Position numbers and translations under genes: made by a program. Positions 35,911-47,835 of a stretch of 64,000 bases of DNA are shown piece by piece. Source of the DNA: Prosopocoilus inquinatus (taxonomy: Eukaryota > Arthropoda > Insecta > Coleoptera > Lucanidae); contig CM069874.1 in the NCBI GenBank assembly GCA_036172665.1, positions 50,450,707 to 50,514,706 on the forward strand, in the 5' to 3' direction. The notes beneath the pieces were generated by a model. The model saw only the letters and a list, made by a program, of their open reading frames with translations, was not told the origin of the DNA and made no database searches. Positions within the stretch are counted from its first letter, which is position 1, and each line of letters starts with the position of its first letter.

Positions 35911-36417
35911 GATTTTCCAATTCTGAATCTGTCCGGTTAAAGTTTAGATTAAAAACTCCCATTTAAAATAAATCGATGAACGACCTCCTATTATTTGGAC
36001 AATTTCCCCAATCCGCATCCACATACCCCATTAAAAAGACTTTTTATCCACTTTATAATGTAATCCAAGATTTCGAGTTCCCTTGAGGTATCGAAGAACA
36101 CGTTTCCCTGCTCTTCAATGAATATCACCATATCTCACCCCCTTTTAACTTCTTTATTTTTGATTTTAGAAAGAAGTCTTTATCATAAAATTTATATGGA
36201 ATGATTCAAAGTTTTTGCTGATGTTTACAGAAAAACAAACGAACATCGCATAATTGAGATATAAGCTAAAATTTTAATCTTTTAAACGGAGCACTTGGTA
36301 TTTTTATACTTATTCAAAATCTGAAATAGTAGTTGCCTCTCTTTTTCTTACTTTTTAAAACTTTTCTCAATTAAAACCTAACATTTTGTCTAAGAGACGA
36401 TGATTCACATTTTATAC

Positions 36418-37768
36418 CGCGGGTTTCCAACAGGATCGGTGTCGACCCCTTTTAGTCGATGGAAGACTTGAAAGCGGTCGATGAACCTTTATTAGGAGTT
36501 CGCTAGGGGTCTTTCAGGGGGTCGGAGTTGTTAAGTCTTCTCTATTGAAGGTCTTGCTGAATAGTTTATAAAAAAAGGAAAAGAATTACATATAATATTA
36601 AATGAATTTGAATTAGCTCGAATAAAAGAGAAAAAAAGAAGACGTCCAATTGATTATCAAAATCAAAACACTCCTAAAATACGAATAAAACTGAATAAAA
36701 CTAAAACAAAAGACGACCGTCAAACAAGTCAGGGCGAAAATAAAAACTGTGTGAAGCTCATTAAGTCAAATCGAATATCATCAGAATCAAAAATTTAATT
36801 CAATTTAATAATTAAAAATAAAATAAATTTGCCAAAAATGGCGATCAATTGGCGGAATTAAAATGTAAAATAAAATAATCTTAAATCATATAAAAAGAGA
36901 TACAGAAGACGTTCAATTGATAACTAAAAAAATCAAAAGTCAAATAAAATCAAAGCGAAGAGAAAACAAAAAGCAAGATGATTGATTTAAAAGTAAGAAA
37001 CAAAACGAATGAAAGCGATTAAAAGAAAAAAACAAAGGTCCGTCAATTGACTGTGTTAAAAGCTAAATAAAATAGAGTCACACGAGGATTGTATAAAAAT
37101 ATAAGCCGATGATGAAGTTAGGATCAAATTAAAAATTATATAAAACTAGCAATAAGTCAAATTGATTTTGAAATTGAAAAATTTTGTCACCATCCAAAGA
37201 ATAATCTATAAATTTTAACGAATCAGGGCGATCAGTGAATAATTTAAAAACAAAACAAAATAAAATCGAATAAAAGAGAAAATAAAATGGCGATCAATCG
37301 ACGGGATTAAACTGTAAAATAAACTCACACTCAATAAACGAAAACTAAAACAAATCAGTGAAAAAATAATGGTAAATGGTCATATTGAAAATTAAATGAA
37401 ATAAATACGAATAATGAATTAAAAAAAGATGATCGTTGATGAGACTAAACGAAAAATTCTACATATAAAATTAAGATAAAGTCAAATAGAATTTTTAATT
37501 GAGTTTGATTAAAAGAGAATCAAACTGAAATCGAATCAAGAAAAGAAAAAGTAGATCGTATCTTTAAAAAATAAAATAAAATAAAGACAAATAGAATAAT
37601 AAATTGTCACGATTTAACAAAAATTTTATATCTGCATGAAACATTATTAATATTTCTATACTTGGTGTTTTTTTTTTAATATTATTTAAATCTGAATGGG
37701 GTCGACGGAAATTTTTAATTTCTTGTAAGGGGTGAGTGGTTTAAAAAAAAAAAGGTTGGAAACCCCTG
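36418..37768. mobile_element. hAT-like MITE nested in the larger hAT element
   Basis: Ends CGCGGGTTTCCAAC and (complement) CAGGGGTTTCCAACC. Flanks TTTTATAC and CTTTATAC match at 7 of 8 bases as a target duplication. The interior is strongly A-rich and T-poor on the plus strand and carries diverged repeats around GGCGATCAATTGRCGG. No ORF. Confidence 0.7.
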
Positions 37769-38428
37769 CTTTATACGCACGTGTCAGAACTTATACTATT
37801 TAACACGAATATCTCGACAACTTTTCGTTTTATTTAAAAATTATTTAAAGAGATTGTTATCGGAATTTGATTTGGGATCCAAATGTTCACAGATATACCG
37901 GGTGTTCCATTTCAGAAAACAAAATGTCAGTTTATATCTCGGTTATTCCATGTGCATTCGGTAAACATCAGTAAAAAACTTTTAATCAGCCTGTATAAGT
38001 TTTGTATCAAACGTTTCTTTCTGATAAAAAAAGTTGTAGGGTTTGGGAATTCTCGCGCAGTCAGCCTGCACATACAGTTGTAAGCAATAAATTGTGACAG
38101 CGACGACCAAAATTTAAAACTCGCGACTGTACATATACGGTAAATTTTTTTTTTACTTTGAACATACAATGTATATATTCCCAACTTCAGGTTTCGAAAA
38201 AGAACGTGTCAGAATAAGCAAACAAGCTTCAGCAAAGCAAATGTATTGTTATTATCAGTTATGAAATGCAAGGATGAGTCTCAAGTATTAAAAAAAAAAA
38301 ATACTATGAGAGCATGTGATAATAGTTTAGCATCAGTGGTCAAGTTCGAGATTCGACGTGAAAGGGGGGCGTGAATCATAACACAGCTCAAAAGAGGGTC
38401 GCGAAACCTAAACGTTTGGGAAACGTTG

Positions 38429-38850
38429 AATTAACAGATAATAATTAATAAATAAAAAAATATATTGCCACAAATATTTGCACAAAATGAAGTAACAATG
38501 TGGTAGGCCTTATTTAATTGAAAACGGTAAAAAAGTAGTTTAGAATTAGGAAATAATTCCGCCAGAAAATTTAAATTTTTAATTATTCTAAGTAACCGGA
38601 AATAATGCATCTCCAGTAAATTTAGTTATTTATTTTTTTATTTATTAATTTATTGTAAATTTGCAATGGAGAGCAAAATCATAGGAAACGCATCAAAAAT
38701 GGATACCCAGGTATCACGTGATGAAGGCTTGGTAGAACAATCAAACAAGAGTTTTTGTGTTTTAGCTTGTTAATTAAATATTAGAAATTTCCACCAACAT
38801 TTTGAAATTGCTGCTATTTCGCAATTCTAAACAACTTTTCTTAAATAAAA
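38429..38850. other. AT-rich DNA between elements
   Basis: Nothing recognised beyond the right-hand hAT target duplication. Confidence 0.5.
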
Positions 38851-39110
38851 TAAACCGTGTACTTTCGTTCTAATGCGATCAAATAATTCGAGAAAACCAC
38901 TGCTTTGATTGCATTTTGGTTTTTTACATTTTTACCGCATATTTCTTATTTCTAAAGAAAATTTCGTATGCATTTAACATTTTTACCGCATATAAAATTT
39001 TCATTAGTCGTAAGAAATATGCAGTAAAAATGTTAAAAACCAAAATACATTCAAAGGAGTGGTTTTCTCGAATTACTTAATCGCATTAGAACGAAAGTAC
39101 ACGGTTTATA
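38851..39110. mobile_element. hairpin element sharing its core with 55719-56530
   Basis: AAACCGTGTACTTTCGTTCT at the left is exactly reversed at the right. Arms of about 100 bases face each other around a 50-base centre. The arm sequence (ATGCGATCAA, TTCGAGAAAA, CACT then TTTGATT) is also found in both arms of the element at 55719-56530. Confidence 0.65.
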
Positions 39111-39429
39111 GCTTCGCAAAACAAAAACAAACAAAAAAATTCTGTTGTCCTGGAAGCCAAAAATTACTATATTCGGACTCAAAATCATACTACAAAAGTA
39201 AACAAAAAAATTATTCGCATTTTTTTTAAGATTATCTGCAATGACATTTCACTTCCCGTGAAAACTTGGTTCACATATTTTTATTAATAAATGAAAAATA
39301 TTGCCGTAAAGTTTTAATTGACGCACCCATATTTTGTAATTTTTAAATTAGAGTCGACTCTTGTCCGATGAAAATTGTAAGTAAATGGTTTCTAAAAACT
39401 CTAACCGGACAGAATTATAATTGTAAAAG

Positions 39430-39471
39430 CACTCAACGTTTCACCATCGATTAATAGCTTCTTCAGGAGTG
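39430..39471 (-). ncRNA. hammerhead ribozyme motif, minus strand
   Basis: On the minus strand: stem I CACTC, core CTGAAGA, an imperfect stem II (GCTATT..GATGGT), GAAAC, GTT, and stem I GAGTG. Core residues are intact, but stem II is weaker than in its plus-strand partner. Confidence 0.5.
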
Positions 39472-39503
39472 AAAAAAAAGTAACTTCTTTATTTGCTCTT
39501 TTT

Positions 39504-39545
39504 CACTCCTGACGAAGCTATCAATCGATAGTGAAACGTTGAGTG
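39504..39545 (+). ncRNA. hammerhead ribozyme motif, plus strand
   Basis: Stem I CACTC (39504-39508) pairs with GAGTG (39541-39545). Core CTGACGA at 39509-39515 is followed by one A. Stem II is GCTATC/GATAGT (last pair G-U) with loop AATC. GAAA is at 39533-39536. Stem III is only AC/GU with no loop; cleavage would follow U39540. The minimal stem III is typical of Penelope-associated hammerheads, which act as dimers or co-transcriptionally. Confidence 0.6.
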
Positions 39546-39600
39546 CTTGTACAGTTATAATTCTGTCCGGTTAGAGTTTTGGAAAACCGCTTACAGATTT

Positions 39601-40239
39601 TTTTAATTTAGAAATTAAGGATGTAAATAGAAGATATAAAAATACTGCTTGATACTTATTATAAATATTAATTACAATTTTATTTTAAATTGAATTCGAT
39701 TCTATTAACATTGTATTATTTTTAAGTAAATATTAATTTTAATAATACTAGGCTTTATTGCACAGAATTTTTATTTCACTCGAATTTTTTTTTAAATTTT
39801 TTTGTTAGAATAAAAGTGTGACAAACGTAAGTTAAAGTTTCATGATATGCAGCAGTTTAGAAAATACTATTACGGATTTAAGGTTCGTTTTGATTTATTT
39901 TAAAATAAAATACTCGATAAAACTAATAACTAATTTATGAATTACTTTAACTGTATTTAATGCAAACTAATTTATTTTAACATAAACTCTACTTCGAACT
40001 AAACTTATTTCTCCGGCCGACAGTTTAAATATCCACGGTGGTTTTCAAAATTGTTCACGCGGCGTCAGTCTGTCTCGTCGCGGCGGTCCAATGAATTTTG
40101 TCGCCGAAGCAGTCATTCGTTTCTCGCAGCTTAGAGACTCCTGTTGCACCTGGCTCTGACGCGTGTTGCTTCCGACAAATGTTGATGAATCATCATAATA
40201 CGTACATTTTGATATTGTACAATTTTTATTTTTATTTTT
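39601..40239. other. unassigned DNA
   Basis: AT-rich, except for a CpG-bearing stretch at 40010-40190 (GGCCGACAG.. to ..CTCTGACGCGTG). No domain or RNA gene recognised. Confidence 0.35.
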
Positions 40240-41790
40240 TCTTGTAATTTAAATCTTTTACTTGTGTTAGATGTTCAGGTCGAAGTTATTTTAATTGATT
40301 TTTAATTTTTAATTTTTCTCGGAATTTTTAATCTTTTACTTGTGTTAAATGAAGTCAAGTCAAACCCAGTTAGGTTAGATTGACCTTGAGATTGTTGAGC
40401 TTAACTTTAATCCATATATTTCTTTTTACTTCTAATTGTTTTAAGTATTTTTTTTTACTTATACCATACGTAATTAATGAAATGGCGCCTGAGAATGAAA
40501 TTTTTAAAAGTAGACTTGATTGGCTTTAGGGCGAAAAACAATTTTAATAATTCAACTGACAGTTTAGTATTTATTTAATTCCTTCCTCAGAGCCTCTGAT
40601 TAAAGTGTGTAAAGCTACAACCCATAGTGGCCGGAGTTAAAAATTTTAAAAAAGTTTAAAACATAGCTGGACAATGTCAACCAACAACCGGATGACTCCA
40701 AAATGAGCTCCAAAATGACAGAATGAAACGTTTCCAACTTTATTTTAACTTTGTTTTAAATTGTGAAAAATTACAAGTTTTATTATTTATTGTTATATTA
40801 GTCATCCGGTCGTTGATATGATATAATAAGTTGGGTGAGTTCAATTGACCTTGAAATTTATTGAGGTTCCATGAATAAATTTTAATATATTTTTTACTTT
40901 TTTTTTAAATATTTGTTTTAAATTTTTACTCGCACTTCATTTTAATTGTTTTTTAATTTTTACTTTTAAATTTACTAGTAATTTTTAATCTTTTACTTGT
41001 GTTAGATGAAGTCAGGTCGAAGCCAGTTAGGTTAAATTGACTTTAAGATTTGTTGAGTTTAACTTTAATCCATATATTTTCACATTTCTATTTACTTTTA
41101 TTTTCTATAGAAATTTTTTTTAAATTTTTACTTGTGTAAAATGGAATACAATATGATATAATAAGTTGGGTCAGTTCAATTTACCTTGACATTTGAAGAA
41201 GTTCATTGTAATCCATGAATAAATTTTAATACTCCTATATTTTTTTAGTTTCAATGGGCCGCATTCTCATCTCGCGATTAAAGTCGTCTCTAACTAAAGC
41301 CGTGATTAAAATAATAAACGATGTAGCTTTATGTGAATTTCATGAATGAGAAAGAATTTAATCACGGCGTTGTTAAATTAAAGACGAGCTGAGAATGCGG
41401 GCCGATGTTTTTAATATTTGTTTTAAATTCTTATCTTGGGTTGAATGGAATGAGGTCGAATGCAGTTAAATTGGGTTGACTTTGAAAACCTCTTTTCATT
41501 TGTTTTTTTTTTTTTACTTTTTTTAATCTTTTTGTTTTTTGAATTTTAATCTTTTTCGCTTGGGTTGAATTGACCTTGGCATTGGTCGAAATTCGGTTTG
41601 CCTAACCATTTTTGGATTTTTACTTCTATTTTTTTTGCATTTTTAATATTTTGCTTGGATGAATAGATTTAAGTAGAGTTTAGCCGAATTGGGTTGACCC
41701 TGGGATTTGTTGAGCTTGATTTCTGTACTTTTATTTTCTTTAATACTTCTTTTATTTAATTTTTTCTTGCGTTGAATGGAGTTAGTTTGG
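40240..41790. repeat. degenerate repeat array with TTGACCTTGA motifs
   Basis: Irregular units of about 150-200 bases repeat the order CTTGTGTTRGATGAAGTCA, TTAGGTTAGATTGACCTTGA, GAGCTTAACTTTAATCCATA. Clear units begin near 40270, 40830, 41000, 41150, 41440, 41560 and 41680. A further unit lies at 45640-45720. It is interrupted by at least one MITE (41256-41403). Confidence 0.55.
41256..41403. mobile_element. 148-base palindromic MITE
   Basis: GGGCCGCATTCTCATCTCGC at the left, and TGAGAATGCGGGCC at the right. Arms of about 50 bases include TTTAATCACGG and its complement. ATG follows and precedes the ends at slightly different distances, so the target duplication is uncertain. Confidence 0.65.
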
Positions 41791-41802
41791 GTCATGCAAG
41801 TA

Positions 41803-42248
41803 TGGTCAAGTGGTGTAAAAATGAGACACTTTTTAGAACTTTCAATTTCTTAATGTGTAAGAGTCCTCCAACGGAATTGATCAAATTTTTGTAAGAGATA
41901 AATGATGATGGAACAAGTATTGACAACTTAAAAACATACAAGAAATACCTTTAAAAAGTGAAACTGTGACTGAGAAACCCGGCCTAACAGTTAAGGGCGA
42001 CCTCTAGTAAAATTTATAAAAAACATTATTTAATAGAAAAATACCTACAACAAATTAACACGTAGTTAAGTAATATGACCTTGGATAGAAATAGAAACAT
42101 TTATTAACTGCAAGCTAATGAATAAATAATATAGTATTTATAATAAGAAAACTATCGGCACTATCGAATTATATTATTTTGCCAATTTTATTTGATGTCT
42201 CATTTTTCATCTGAATTTTGCCTGTCTCATTTTTACACCACTTGACCC
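41803..42248. mobile_element. 446-base TA-flanked MITE
   Basis: TGGTCAAGTGGTGTAAAAAT then GAGACA at the left is mirrored by TGTCTCATTTTTACACCACT then TGACCC at the right. TA on each side. Non-coding. Confidence 0.7.
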
Positions 42249-42945
42249 TACCAAATTGCAAGAAAAAAATTTATCGCAGACATTTCAAAAATCAACGTCT
42301 TTTGTGCCCCAAATGGAAACCGTTTGAGTAGCACCGATGACTATTGGAATGCGATGAGTAATGTGTTTTTAAAATCGGATTGACCAACTGTTTATGTTTT
42401 AGAAACTGTGTCAACAGAAAATAAATGTTAGGTAATGTAATTTACGGCTTTGATATTTGATATTACCTTCTTGTTATGGGCCTATTCACATAATTGATTA
42501 ATAGGCCGCCATACACTTCGCGTCTTAGGGCTAGCTTATTCGGCCAAATGTAACTTATTATTTAATTTATTTAAACTACAATTACTTTTGGATACACGTT
42601 TTGATTCGCACACTTGAAGCCCAAGGCTTTCCTTCTTGCACGAGCAGGTTTGCGTGTCAAGTATTCCACCACCCAAGAGCGTTCAAAAGTTCTGTGTGAA
42701 TGTCAGCCTAATGAATCACGTACGCCTAGCAATAATTTGCATTGTGTTGATTTCTTTCGCTCCGGCAAAAACGCAATTTCCTCAGCTGGAGTCTTCATAA
42801 ACTGAATTTTTCTTTTGTAATGTTTGATTAAAGATGATTCGCTTCGCTTTAATTCGATTAATTATCTCGCCCATGAAGCAAATGCAAATACATAATACAC
42901 TGTGATAATAATACATACGTTCAATTAAATCCCATCACTCTTGCA
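42249..42945. other. unassigned DNA
   Basis: A plus frame at 42614-42805 has no recognisable domain. Otherwise AT-rich. Confidence 0.4.
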
Positions 42946-45110
42946 GATATGCATCATGGTTTAACACAGAAATCATTAACTTACTTAAAATCAAAGCTAA
43001 TGTCCACAAGAAATATAAGAAATTCAAATCTGACGATTATCTAAACTTATTCAAATACTATCGATCAAGATGTAAATAACTAATACATGTTACGTATAAC
43101 AACTACATCCACAACATTGAAGGAAATATACGTTCAAATCCCAAAAGTCTTTGGCAGTATATTCAGCAGAAAAAGGGCTCGACCCGGATTCCAGGCTTAA
43201 TGCAAAATGACGGTCTTGAGCTGTCAACTCCTCAGGATATTGTTAATTACTTTGCTCTATTCTTCAACAGCGTTTACAATCCATCTAATCAGGCTAATGC
43301 AGATCGCATAAACATCACTAAATCTATACCTCACAGCACAACAGTGAATGTTCCTGAATTCTCTGAAAATGATATATTGGGTGCCTTGAAAAATCTAAAG
43401 AACAGCTTTACTGCTGGTGTTGATGGAATTCCTAGTTTCTTAGCCAAAGATTGTGCTTTTATATTTGTAAAACCCTTACTTATAATTTATAATCTAATTT
43501 TAAAACACTCTGTATTGCACACAATCTGGAAAGAAGCTTCTATTTGTCCAGTCTTTAGGAAGGAAGACCAAAGCTGTGTCGAGAATTACCGGCCAATCAC
43601 TATCATTTGCAACTTTGCGAAGGTTTTTGAAAGTCTGTTAGTAAAATCCATCTATCACTCAGTAAAGTTTTATGTAGATAGCGATCAACATGGTTTTATG
43701 AAAAAACGATCAACTGCGACGAATCTATGCTCTTTTACCCAGTATGTTTCGGAATGTGTAGACAACAAAGGTCAAGTCGATGTAGTATATACGGATTTTC
43801 AAAAAGCTTTCGATAAAATCGATCAATACATCTTATTAGAAAAGCTGCGTTGTTATGGTTTTTCACAACATTTAATTAACTTATTTTCATCCTATCTCTT
43901 TGACAGATAAAATACAGTCAAATACCAAAATCTTTTCTCTAATAAATATTCACCAACCTCTGGGGCGCCACAAGGGTCTAATATTGGCCCCTTATTGTTC
44001 TTACTATTTATAAACGACATAAATAGTGTTATATCTTGCTGCAAGTTACTCTTTGCTGATGATATGAAAATATTCTTAAAAATCACTTCAATTTCTGACT
44101 GTCTTGTTCTTCAGAGAAATCTTGATGCTATAGTTCGTTGGTGCAAAAATAATCTTCCTCTTAACATACCTAAATGTTCCGTTATTACGTACTCTAAAAT
44201 GCTCCGTATTTGTTTATTTACTCTATTAATGATATTCGCTTAACACGAGTTGACTGTATTACTGATTTGGGAGTTACTTTTGATGCTAACCTAACATTTA
44301 CACAGCATATTTTAAATATCGTTTCCAAGGCTTATAAAACTTGTGGATTTATCTATCGCAACTGTAGAGAATTTTCGGATGTAACAACATTACGTACTTT
44401 ATACTTCTGTCTTATAAGATCAAGACTTGAATATTGCTCCATTGTTTGGTTTCCCATCTTCTCTACATATATTCACCTTATTGAAGCAGTGCAGAGAAAA
44501 TTTTTCAAATTCTTAAGCTTCCTCCAAGATGGAGAATATCCTCACCAAGGCTTTAGTCAAAAAGTTTTGTTATCTAGGTATGACTGTGCGTCCTTACATA
44601 ATAGACGTATTTGTTCGGCTATAAAATTCTTATATAACTTAATCTGCTTCAAAAGTGATTGCCCTTGGTTGCTTGATAGAATAAATTTCTTTATTCCCAG
44701 ACTTAATTCACGCCAAAATCAAACGTTCTATGTTGCCTCAAGCCATACTAATTTGTTATTTAAATCCCCGATTTCAGTAATGTGTCATTATTTCAATCGC
44801 ATCTCTAACAGATGTGACATCAATGCTGATTCTATAAAGTATATAATTTCTGAAGCAACTAATTTGTTTGAGCGTTAGCCGGTTTTCTTTTAGTCTTCTT
44901 TTTCTTTTAGTCAGTCACTGCAAAGACACTTATTGTTAGTTTAGTTTTGCTATTGTATGTATAATGTCTTACTTAGATAATAGGTTATCTTCAATATAAC
45001 TTTTCTCCTTAGCCGCGAATTGTACGATTAAATTTATTTATTTTATTTTTTTTTCCTGTAATTGGGTGTTACCTGTTGGAAATAAAGTATTATTATTATT
45101 ATTATTAAAA
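42946..45110 (+). mobile_element. 5'-truncated non-LTR retrotransposon (Jockey/CR1 group)
   Basis: Starts abruptly inside the linker between endonuclease and RT (YASWFNTEIINLLKIK), runs through RT and its C-terminal domain to a stop at 44878, and is followed by a 3' UTR ending GGAAATAAAGTATT and a short (ATT)n tail near 45085-45107. Loss of the 5' end and a simple-repeat tail are typical of target-primed reverse transcription. The minus-strand element at 61.6 kb ends in the same kind of (ATT)n tail. Confidence 0.85.
43200..44878 (+). pseudogene. reverse transcriptase of the non-LTR element, broken
   Basis: Frame 1 (43200-43910, 236 residues) has fingers ENYRPITIICNFAKVFESL, DQHGFMKKRSTATNL, and motif A VVYTDFQKAFDKID. 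A TAA at 43908 interrupts, and the same frame then resumes with GAPQGSNIGPLLFLLFINDI and catalytic FADD (about 44055-44066) to about 44205. A frameshift then moves to frame 44210-44878 (222 residues): thumb and C-terminal domain with GVTFDANLTFTQH, RSRLEYCSIVWFP and IEAVQRKFFKFLSF. Another stop lies near 43077. Two stops and one frameshift kill it, but all RT motifs are otherwise present, so it is fairly recent. Confidence 0.88.
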
Positions 45111-45779
45111 TAATCCTAAAGGGCCGCTGTTGGCATTAAGAGTACATCATTCAATTCTTCATAGCACAAGTAATCTTAAAATGCAGGAATTTTACTAAAT
45201 TTCTGTGAATTGATACGCACGTTGACAAGAACACGATTCCACCGACATAATTATTATTGTATCCCTATTTATATAATAAAAAAATTAAGTTCATTATTCA
45301 CATTATGCAATCTTTCCTCGGTGAGTCGTAAACAAACCGTTTTACGGTTTCAGTTCAAGGTTAAATGTTCGTGTTTTGTGTTTCTTTTTTCGAAAGTCTA
45401 TTGCTGTTGTGACGCATTCAGTGACCACCAGCAAGTTTACATGTGAATTTTTAACTAATTTCATCTAAAAAAACTACACAAGTTAGACCCCTCTATGTCT
45501 TCAGTTATTTGTTTTGTTTTTTCAAGGAGTATCTGTGATTAACGGGTCGGATACTTATTCTGAATCACCTGTATATTTGTTTAATTAATTTTTTTAATTT
45601 TTATTTTTAATTGCATTTAATTTTTAATTTTTTGCTTAGGTTAAGCAGAGTTGAGTTCAGTTGTTGATTCGAGTTTGGTTGACCTTGAAATTATTCAATC
45701 TATTCTTTAATCGCTTTTTAATGAATTATTGTGGCTCCCCTCTTGTATCGACGCCGCGGCGCCTTCATGCCCTGCTTAG
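45111..45779. other. unassigned DNA with repeat ends
   Basis: 45524-45575 (AACGGGTCGGATACTTATTC then TGAATCAC) is shared, in reverse, with 58405-58450 and looks like the terminus of a TA-flanked MITE. 45640-45720 is an extra unit of the TTGACCTTGA array. Confidence 0.4.
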
Positions 45780-46312
45780 CTTTAAGGGTCGGACATTCCT
45801 AGTATATCTGGTAAAAAAACAGTATAAAGATAAACAAAGCACCGGCGTAGATTTCAACATCGCCGCTGAACGGCTTATATGCCCGAGGCATTCTCACCCT
45901 TACGCTCATTGCATCAGAAGCAACCGTTTGATGTAAATTACGTGTGTAACATAATTGCCTTTATAGTTTCTTTGAAATTAATAAGTATGAAAACATTATA
46001 ATTCTTTAATGTAACTTTTAAAAAGACTGGCATAATACATTTAATTCATATCAATTATAGCGCCGTCACTGCAAAAAGAATGCGAGTTTATTTCGGAATG
46101 AATCGGTTATGTAAACAAGTTTTTATATCCAGTCGACCAGAATTGTAGTGGTTATTGCGTGCCGCATAGACTTCTCGGGCTTCGACTGGTTTATTATTTA
46201 GTTGTTACAGGGCAGACGCGTTAAAGATTTGAACTTTTTCCGACTATAATCGCTTCAGCATATTAATAGTTCCTCGTATATTTAACGAAACCTTCCGCCT
46301 AAAATGCGCCTA
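45780..46312 (+). repeat. 0.53-kb dispersed repeat, copy 1
   Basis: About 90% identical by eye to 53699-54231 in the same orientation. Shared landmarks: GGACATTCCTAG then ATATCTGGTAAAAA..CCAGTATAAA, CGGCGTAGATTTCAAC.TCGC, GTTTGATGTAAATTACGTGT, TATAGCGCCGTCACTGCAAA, CTTCTCGGGCTTCGACTGGT. A TATAAA follows a small palindrome near the start. Both copies end in the same ACGA..CTTCCGCCTAAAAT stretch. No ORF is conserved between copies. Confidence 0.75.
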
Positions 46313-47835
46313 GGCCTGCTTATCTTGCTTAGTGCCTTCCGCCGGCCCTGCGTCTGGGATTTACCAAATAGTGTTCGATAATGCTTACGTCCACCGAAGC
46401 TGATGATGCGTTTGCGATTTACAAAATATGCTGCCGGCTTACGTTGTTGAATATGTCCTAAGGGTCGCACCGTAGTAAAGGAGTTTAATTTTAATTTGAA
46501 GTAACTTATTTCTTAATTAATTTTTATTTTATTTTATTTATTTCTTTTTACCTAGAAACAGATACAATGTACAAAAAACTAAAAGAACAAATTTCATCGG
46601 ATGTATTTAATATTATTCCCATATTTTCAGTTTTAATTGCAATAGTTAAAATCGTTTTATAGTAAATAGTAGGGCAACAAATATGTAAAAAAAAAGATTT
46701 AAGATTAAATTCTTAAGTGTAGTTTATTTTCTTACTTTTTTCTTCTCATGAACTTTAATGTAGACAAACAATAACTTTAAAAAAACTTAGATTAATCACT
46801 CAGATGTTTCCGAAATTGTTGAGAGATTTTGTGCCAGTTTTGAACGCATTGGGCAATGTTTAACATTATAGTGCCCTTGTTGTGCAATATACGATTTTAG
46901 AAAGCTGTATCTGATTTGCAGAATTAATTCTGCTCTTGTGGTGCAACAAAATTTCGCTTCTTATGTGCGAGCCATTGTTTATCAGCCCACGAATTAAATT
47001 TTTAAGGCTTGATTTTCTTGAAATATTCCATTTCGCGGGGGGGGGGGGCAAATTCGAAACCTAATTGAGGCGCTTAAGCGTTTTCTAATTATTTTTTAAG
47101 ACGGGTTTCTGGGCAGGGCACTAGCAATTAACAGTGATGCTAATTAGCCGGTTTGACCTTGGGGAAGAAGTTGGAGCGGGTTTTCTGGTGACCGTTTGCT
47201 TGTTTGGCCGGTAGTTGCAAGTGAAATTTCGGTGTCGCTGCTAAAATTTAGAACGCTCCACCACTATGAAGGTTCAGAGTGAGTAACAAAATTAATTTTC
47301 TTTAATAATTATTACACACATTCACGTAATAACAGAAAACATTTTTTTAAAGAAATTTTTAGTCTTTAAATTGCAAATTATTTTCAGCGGTTTTTTTTAA
47401 ATTTATAAATTCTTATTCATACTTTTTTAACAAACACTGAGATTCAACAAGTGATTGACACTTATTTTTTTAATATTTTTCTTTTTACTTACGCTGACGT
47501 TTCTGTAGACTTTCTCGTGATGGTAGTTTATTAAACTTTTTTATTTACTAAATATTTCAAACACAAGTATTTTTTTTCATGAACGTATTTCAACGACAAA
47601 CTTCTCATACATACACATACGATGCACATACACAAACCAAATGGAATTTCCAATGAAAGTGATTTTAACTTATTAAAAGGACAATCATAAATATATTAAC
47701 AGTGATAAATGTCATGCTCCAGATAAGCTAGTTCTTTAATTTTCACACTTTTGTATCTTTAATGTACTAAATGTTCCTTAAAACATGCTTATACCGTCTA
47801 AAACTTTTATGTCTTTGATTGATTGTATACATGTA
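46313..47835. other. unassigned DNA
   Basis: AT-rich, with an 11-base G run at about 47037-47047. The minus frame 46470-46282 is Arg-rich but not recognisable. Confidence 0.35.

Larger units (their letters stand above)
34417..38428. mobile_element. hAT transposon, about 4.0 kb, without an intact transposase
   Basis: Ends TAGCGTTTCCTAAACTGTGG and (complement of the right end) CAACGTTTCCCAAACGTTTA fit hAT termini. An exact 8-base target duplication AATTAACA flanks it at 34409-34416 and 38429-38436. No long ORF remains. A short plus frame near 35320-35540 contains AEKSFQNIKRDL, which could be a worn hAT dimerisation-domain remnant (weak). The element contains another hAT-like element at 36418-37768, a hammerhead-like fragment at 35871 and a repeat copy at 35465. 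Confidence 0.8.
39354..39600. mobile_element. Penelope-type palindromic terminal repeat pair
   Basis: Arms 39388-39478 and 39501-39594 are inverted copies: ACTCTAACCGGACAGAATTA at the left, TAATTCTGTCCGGTTAGAGT at the right. The sequence CTTGTCCGATGAAAATTGTA next to it also borders the true Penelope-like element at 56971-58018. Each arm contains a hammerhead motif, one per strand. The coding body between the arms is gone, leaving only the back-to-back terminal repeats. Confidence 0.65.

Noticed and set aside
42614..42805. 63-residue frame before the non-LTR element as its upstream ORF
   Set aside because: It does not resemble Gag or endonuclease, and the element clearly starts truncated at about 42946.
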